A stretch of DNA of 27,194 bases from Tannerellaceae bacterium (GTDB taxonomy: Bacteria > Bacteroidota > Bacteroidia > Bacteroidales > Tannerellaceae): NCBI GenBank assembly GCA_031273385.1, contig JAISRY010000166.1, positions 1 to 27,194 on the forward strand, in the 5' to 3' direction. A model generated the notes under the pieces. That model ran no database searches. It had not been told where the DNA came from and saw only the letters and a program-made list of their open reading frames with translations. Shown here piece by piece: positions 24,141 through 27,194 of this stretch (position 1 is the stretch's first letter; every line of letters starts with the position of its first letter). Both the position numbers and the translations under genes were made by a program.

Positions 24141-24164
24141 ATCATTCTTTTAAAATGACGAAAT

Positions 24165-24252
24165 AGTATGCACCCTCTTTCCAAAGAGTATGCATACTTT
24201 TTCCAAAAAGGATGCATACTCTTTCGGAAAAGGATGCACACGGTCATGCTCG
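24165..24252. repeat. Tandem array 2: four 22-bp units, the last degenerate
   Basis: Units begin at 24165, 24187, 24209 and 24231. The first three share (A)G(T/G)ATGCA(T/C)(A/C)CT followed by CTTTCCAAAG-like sequence; the fourth keeps only AGGATGCACAC. Each unit combines a palindromic ATGCAT-type core (AGTATGCATACT in unit 2) with a second near-palindrome (CTTTTTCCAAAAAG). The sequence is unrelated to array 1, yet the period is identical. Confidence 0.85.
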
Positions 24253-24325
24253 GAAGAAGTATCCTTTTTATTATGGTATGTTTTCCAATCAATAAAATGA
24301 CTATATTTACTCCCCTAAACCACTT

Positions 24326-24333
24326 TATCTTTG
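24326..24333 (+). promoter_or_regulatory. -7 promoter box immediately before the GH106 gene
   Basis: TATCTTTG is a consensus -7 box whose last base is only 6 bases from the ATG at 24340, so transcription would start at or next to the start codon. A TTTA at 24306-24309 is a weak candidate for the -33 element. Confidence 0.5.
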
Positions 24334-24339
24334 ATCGAT

Positions 24340-27194
24340 ATGAATAGCAGGGTTCTCGTTTTCATCATGGCTTTGTTTAATGCCTGCCAGCTGACGGAGC
24401 GGCAGGCCGCCGAGTTTGTCCCTTTTACCCGGAGCGTCGATTGGGAAAAGGATTTTGCCAACCCACCCGCCGATGCGCGGGCTCGCGTGTTCTGGTGGTG
24501 GCTCGAGGGGTACATCACCCGGCAGGGAATTATGGACGATCTCCACGCCATGAAAGAGGCGGGTATCGCCGGGGCAATCGTTTTTGATGCGGGAAGTTCG
24601 GGCTATTACACGGGAGGGAAACCTACTTATCACAACTCGGTGTTGCCCACACAGCAGGGCGTAGGGTTTATGACACCGGAATGGCGCGATCTGTTTGCCT
24701 TTTCGTGCCGCGTAGCCGATAGCCTTGGGATTGAGCTGAGCCTGAGCATCACCAGCGGGTGGAACGATGGCGGCCCGTGGGTGACGCCCGAATATGCCTC
24801 GCAGAAACTCGTCTGGAGCGAAATCACCGTCGCCGGCGGACAGGTCATAGACAGCCTGCTGCCGTTGCCGGAAAAGCTATTGACGTTCAAGGGGTATCCC
24901 TATTTCAGTCCCATCGCCGTGCTGGCGTTGAAGCTGTCGCCGGAAGCCGGGACGGTGGAGCCGTTGCCATGGTTCGATATCAAAGCCGTGCATAGCATAG
25001 CCATCCCGCAAACGCCCACAGGGTTGGGGTACGACTGGGAAGCGCTTGTCCGTCCGCTTCCCGACGGGCTGACCGGATGCCATGCCCTGGAGGATGATGT
25101 TACAGACATCAGCGAATATGTGGACGGCGACGGGCGGCTCAAATGGGAGGCGCCTCCTGGACGCTACGCCATCCTGCGCTTCGGGCACACCGGCACCGGC
25201 GTCAGCGTCTCCACCCACAGCCCCGGCGCCGGAGGGTTGGCGATTGATTACATGAGCGCCGAGGCGACGAATTTGCAGTTTGAGCATGTGGTAGCGCCCA
25301 TTTTGCAGGATCTTCGGAAAACAGGATGCCAAAGCCTGCGCTATCTCCACGACGACAGTTGGGAACTGGGAGCCGCCAACTGGACGCCCTCCATGGAAAA
25401 AACTTTTGCCGCCGCCACCGGCTACGACATCCGGAAATACCTCCCCGTCATCGCCGGAAAGATCATCGAAAGCCACGACGTTTCCGACCGCTTCCTGTAC
25501 GACTTCCGGCGCACCATCGCCGACCTGGTTCATCAAAACCATTACCGGAGGTTGAAAGAGCTGGCGCACCGTCATGGCATGGGGCTGCACCCCGAATCGG
25601 GAGGCCCGCACCCGGCGCCCATCGACGCACTGAAAAACATGGGAGAGAACGATATCCCCATGGGCGAGTTCTGGACGATCGCCAACACGCACCGGGTCGA
25701 ACCGCACCGGAGACTATACGTCAAACAGGGCGCATCAGCCGCCCATATCTACGGCAAACGCTTCATGCAGGCCGAAGGGCCTACCAGCATAGGCCCCCAC
25801 TGGGAACGCGACCCGTGGATGCTGAAACCGACCATGGACAGGGTCTTTTGCGAGGGAATGAACCGCTTTGTCATCCATACCTTTACACATTCGCCGAGGG
25901 AGGCGGGACTGCCCGGCAACGAATATTTCGCAGGCACGCACTTCAACCCTAACGTCACCTGGTGGAAGCAGGGAAAGGCGTTCCTCGACTGGTCGGCACG
26001 CAATTCGTTCATGCTCTCGCAGGGGCTTTTCGTGGCGGACGTCGCCTTTTATTACGGCGATAATGTGCCGAATCAGGTGCCTTTGAAAAACATTGACCCA
26101 AGGCTGGGCGAGGGATACGACTACGATGTGGTCAATACGGACGTCATCCTGAACCGTATGGCCGCCCGAAACGGCAAAATATACCTGCCGGACGGCATGA
26201 GCTATCACGTGCTGGTACTCCCCGACCGCAAAGCCATCCTCCCCGAAACGCTCGAAAAAATAGAACGGCTGGTGAAAGAGGGCGGGGTAGTGGTCGGCCC
26301 CAAACCCGAAACCGGCACAGGGCTGAAGAACATCCGGACATCCGGCACGAAGATCGCACGGATAGCAGGCCGGCTGTGGGGAAACATCGATGGCGTCGAT
26401 GTGACCGAAAACCGCTACGGCAAAGGGAAAGTCGTTTGGGGGAAAGAGATACGCACCGTTTTGCAGGACAAGGGGGTGACGCCCGATTTTGAATATGCCG
26501 GCGGGAGGGAGCAGTCGGCTTTGTCGGTGGACTACATACACCGTTGCGACAGCGGCCGGCATATCTATTATGTAGCCAACCGCAAGGAGCAACAGGAATT
26601 GCTGATCTGTCGTTTCCGCGTCGGCGACATGCAACCCGAACTGTGGTACCCCGAAACGGGCAAGACGGTTCCCGTTCCCGTTTACAGTTGCGAGGGGGGA
26701 CAGACCTCCCTGCCCCTGTCGCTCGACCCGTATGGGTCGGTGTTCGTGGTGTTCCGTTCGCCTGCCGAAAATCCTCCCGTGGCATCCCTGTCGCCGGGCG
26801 ATACGACGCTGTTCCCGGACATCGCCTCCACCCTTGAAACCCATCTCATCGACGGCGATTGGCACGTCTCTTTTGATACGACATGGCGAGCGCCGGCACA
26901 TACGACGTTCGCCCAACTGATCTCCTGGACGGAACATCCCAACCCTGACATTAAATATTATTCCGGGACAGCCGTCTACCGCAAAACCATCGACATTGCC
27001 CCGGCAATGATAACAAACCGCCGTATCCGCCTTGACCTGGGCAAAGTGCATAACATAGCCGAAGTCCGCATCAACGGACACCCTGTCGGTATATGGTGGA
27101 AAAAACCCTTTGCCGGAGACATTACCGAATGGCTGCAAGAGGGCAAAAACACCCTGGAAGTAACCATCGTAAACCTATGGCCTAACCGCCTGAT
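24340..27194 (+). CDS. GH106 alpha-L-rhamnosidase-like lipoprotein, 3' end beyond the window
   Basis: The reading frame is open from ATG 24340 to the right edge (951 codons, no stop). A lipoprotein signal (MALFNAC, cysteine 16) precedes the family-typical start VFWWWLEGYITRQGIMDDLH and MKEAGIAGAIVFDAG, which opens the catalytic barrel. Acidic residues in conserved-looking places include Glu419 (HPESGG), Glu443 (MGEFW) and Glu479 (QAEGPTSIG); which are catalytic cannot be settled here. The region from about residue 820 looks like a C-terminal beta-sandwich of the GH2 type (YRKTIDIAPA, NIAEVRINGHPVGIWWKKPF). GH106 enzymes remove terminal L-rhamnose from plant glycans such as rhamnogalacturonan. 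About 100 or more residues are probably missing at the right. The ATG is preferred because it alone gives a complete signal peptide. Confidence 0.82.
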   Translation, partial: MNSRVLVFIMALFNACQLTERQAAEFVPFTRSVDWEKDFANPPADARARVFWWWLEGYITRQGIMDDLHAMKEAGIAGAIVFDAGSSGYYTGGKPTYHNSVLPTQQGVGFMTPEWRDLFAFSCRVADSLGIELSLSITSGWNDGGPWVTPEYASQKLVWSEITVAGGQVIDSLLPLPEKLLTFKGYPYFSPIAVLALKLSPEAGTVEPLPWFDIKAVHSIAIPQTPTGLGYDWEALVRPLPDGLTGCHALEDDVTDISEYVDGDGRLKWEAPPGRYAILRFGHTGTGVSVSTHSPGAGGLAIDYMSAEATNLQFEHVVAPILQDLRKTGCQSLRYLHDDSWELGAANWTPSMEKTFAAATGYDIRKYLPVIAGKIIESHDVSDRFLYDFRRTIADLVHQNHYRRLKELAHRHGMGLHPESGGPHPAPIDALKNMGENDIPMGEFWTIANTHRVEPHRRLYVKQGASAAHIYGKRFMQAEGPTSIGPHWERDPWMLKPTMDRVFCEGMNRFVIHTFTHSPREAGLPGNEYFAGTHFNPNVTWWKQGKAFLDWSARNSFMLSQGLFVADVAFYYGDNVPNQVPLKNIDPRLGEGYDYDVVNTDVILNRMAARNGKIYLPDGMSYHVLVLPDRKAILPETLEKIERLVKEGGVVVGPKPETGTGLKNIRTSGTKIARIAGRLWGNIDGVDVTENRYGKGKVVWGKEIRTVLQDKGVTPDFEYAGGREQSALSVDYIHRCDSGRHIYYVANRKEQQELLICRFRVGDMQPELWYPETGKTVPVPVYSCEGGQTSLPLSLDPYGSVFVVFRSPAENPPVASLSPGDTTLFPDIASTLETHLIDGDWHVSFDTTWRAPAHTTFAQLISWTEHPNPDIKYYSGTAVYRKTIDIAPAMITNRRIRLDLGKVHNIAEVRINGHPVGIWWKKPFAGDITEWLQEGKNTLEVTIVNLWPNRL

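Noticed and set aside
23679..24252. CRISPR array
   Set aside because: The repeated units are contiguous with no unique spacers of regular length, and no Cas-like gene is in the window.
24107..24292. A 61-residue minus-strand frame across array 2
   Set aside because: It is a by-product of the 22-bp tandem repeats, and 22 is not a multiple of three, so the units cannot code for a regular protein repeat. A different frame and promoter fit the short ORFs below 24140.
25735..27138. A 467-residue minus-strand frame opposite the GH106 gene
   Set aside because: The plus-strand frame is open across the whole region and carries GH106 signatures; the antisense frame has none.

Overview
The window looks like a chromosomal piece of a Bacteroidales bacterium, possibly Tannerellaceae or Parabacteroides-like. 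Evidence: two SusC/SusD outer-membrane glycan-uptake pairs, lipoprotein glycoside hydrolases of families GH116 and GH106, and Bacteroidetes-type -7 promoter boxes (TAnnTTTG) upstream of most genes in place of sigma-70 boxes. The genus is a guess; phylum and order are well supported.

Layout. (1) 1-304: gene-poor edge with dispersed repeats and a possible promoter for a gene leaving to the left. (2) 305-11617, minus strand: a six-gene operon, in transcription order SusC-B, SusD-B, SusC-A, SusD-A, a small secreted protein, and an AsmA-like protein whose C-terminal half is missing. The two SusCD pairs are recent tandem duplicates; SusD-B overlaps SusC-A by 14 bases. (3) 11850-13379, plus strand: an AT-rich Schlafen/AlbA_2-HATPase-type regulator, divergent from the operon. 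(4) 13465-16476, minus strand: grpE, dnaJ and a PLP-dependent transsulfuration-type enzyme in one tight operon. (5) 16746-19718, minus strand: an AT-rich three-gene cassette that I do not recognise: a membrane-anchored helical protein, a 75-residue protein and a 633-residue protein with a papain/C39-like Cys-His signature. This is the best candidate for an undescribed system. (6) 19867-20217, minus strand: an MmcQ/YjbR-type protein. (7) 20401-22950, plus strand: a GH116 lipoprotein. (8) 23045-24252: a minus-strand four-helix membrane protein, two very short membrane-peptide ORFs, a long hairpin, a composite dispersed repeat and two unrelated tandem arrays that both have 22-bp units. (9) 24340 to the right edge, plus strand: a GH106 alpha-L-rhamnosidase-like lipoprotein, cut by the window end and possibly expressed from a leaderless mRNA.

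How the genes work together. The SusCD pairs would bind and import oligosaccharides released outside the cell. The GH116 and GH106 lipoproteins fit plant-derived or host-derived glycosides, but they lie elsewhere with their own promoters, so a link to these SusCD pairs is not shown. GrpE and DnaJ are the DnaK cochaperones. The AT-rich AlbA_2 gene and the three-gene cassette look like acquired accessory DNA between housekeeping and carbohydrate-use genes. All family calls come from reading motifs; no database search was possible, and identities and base-composition remarks are by eye.
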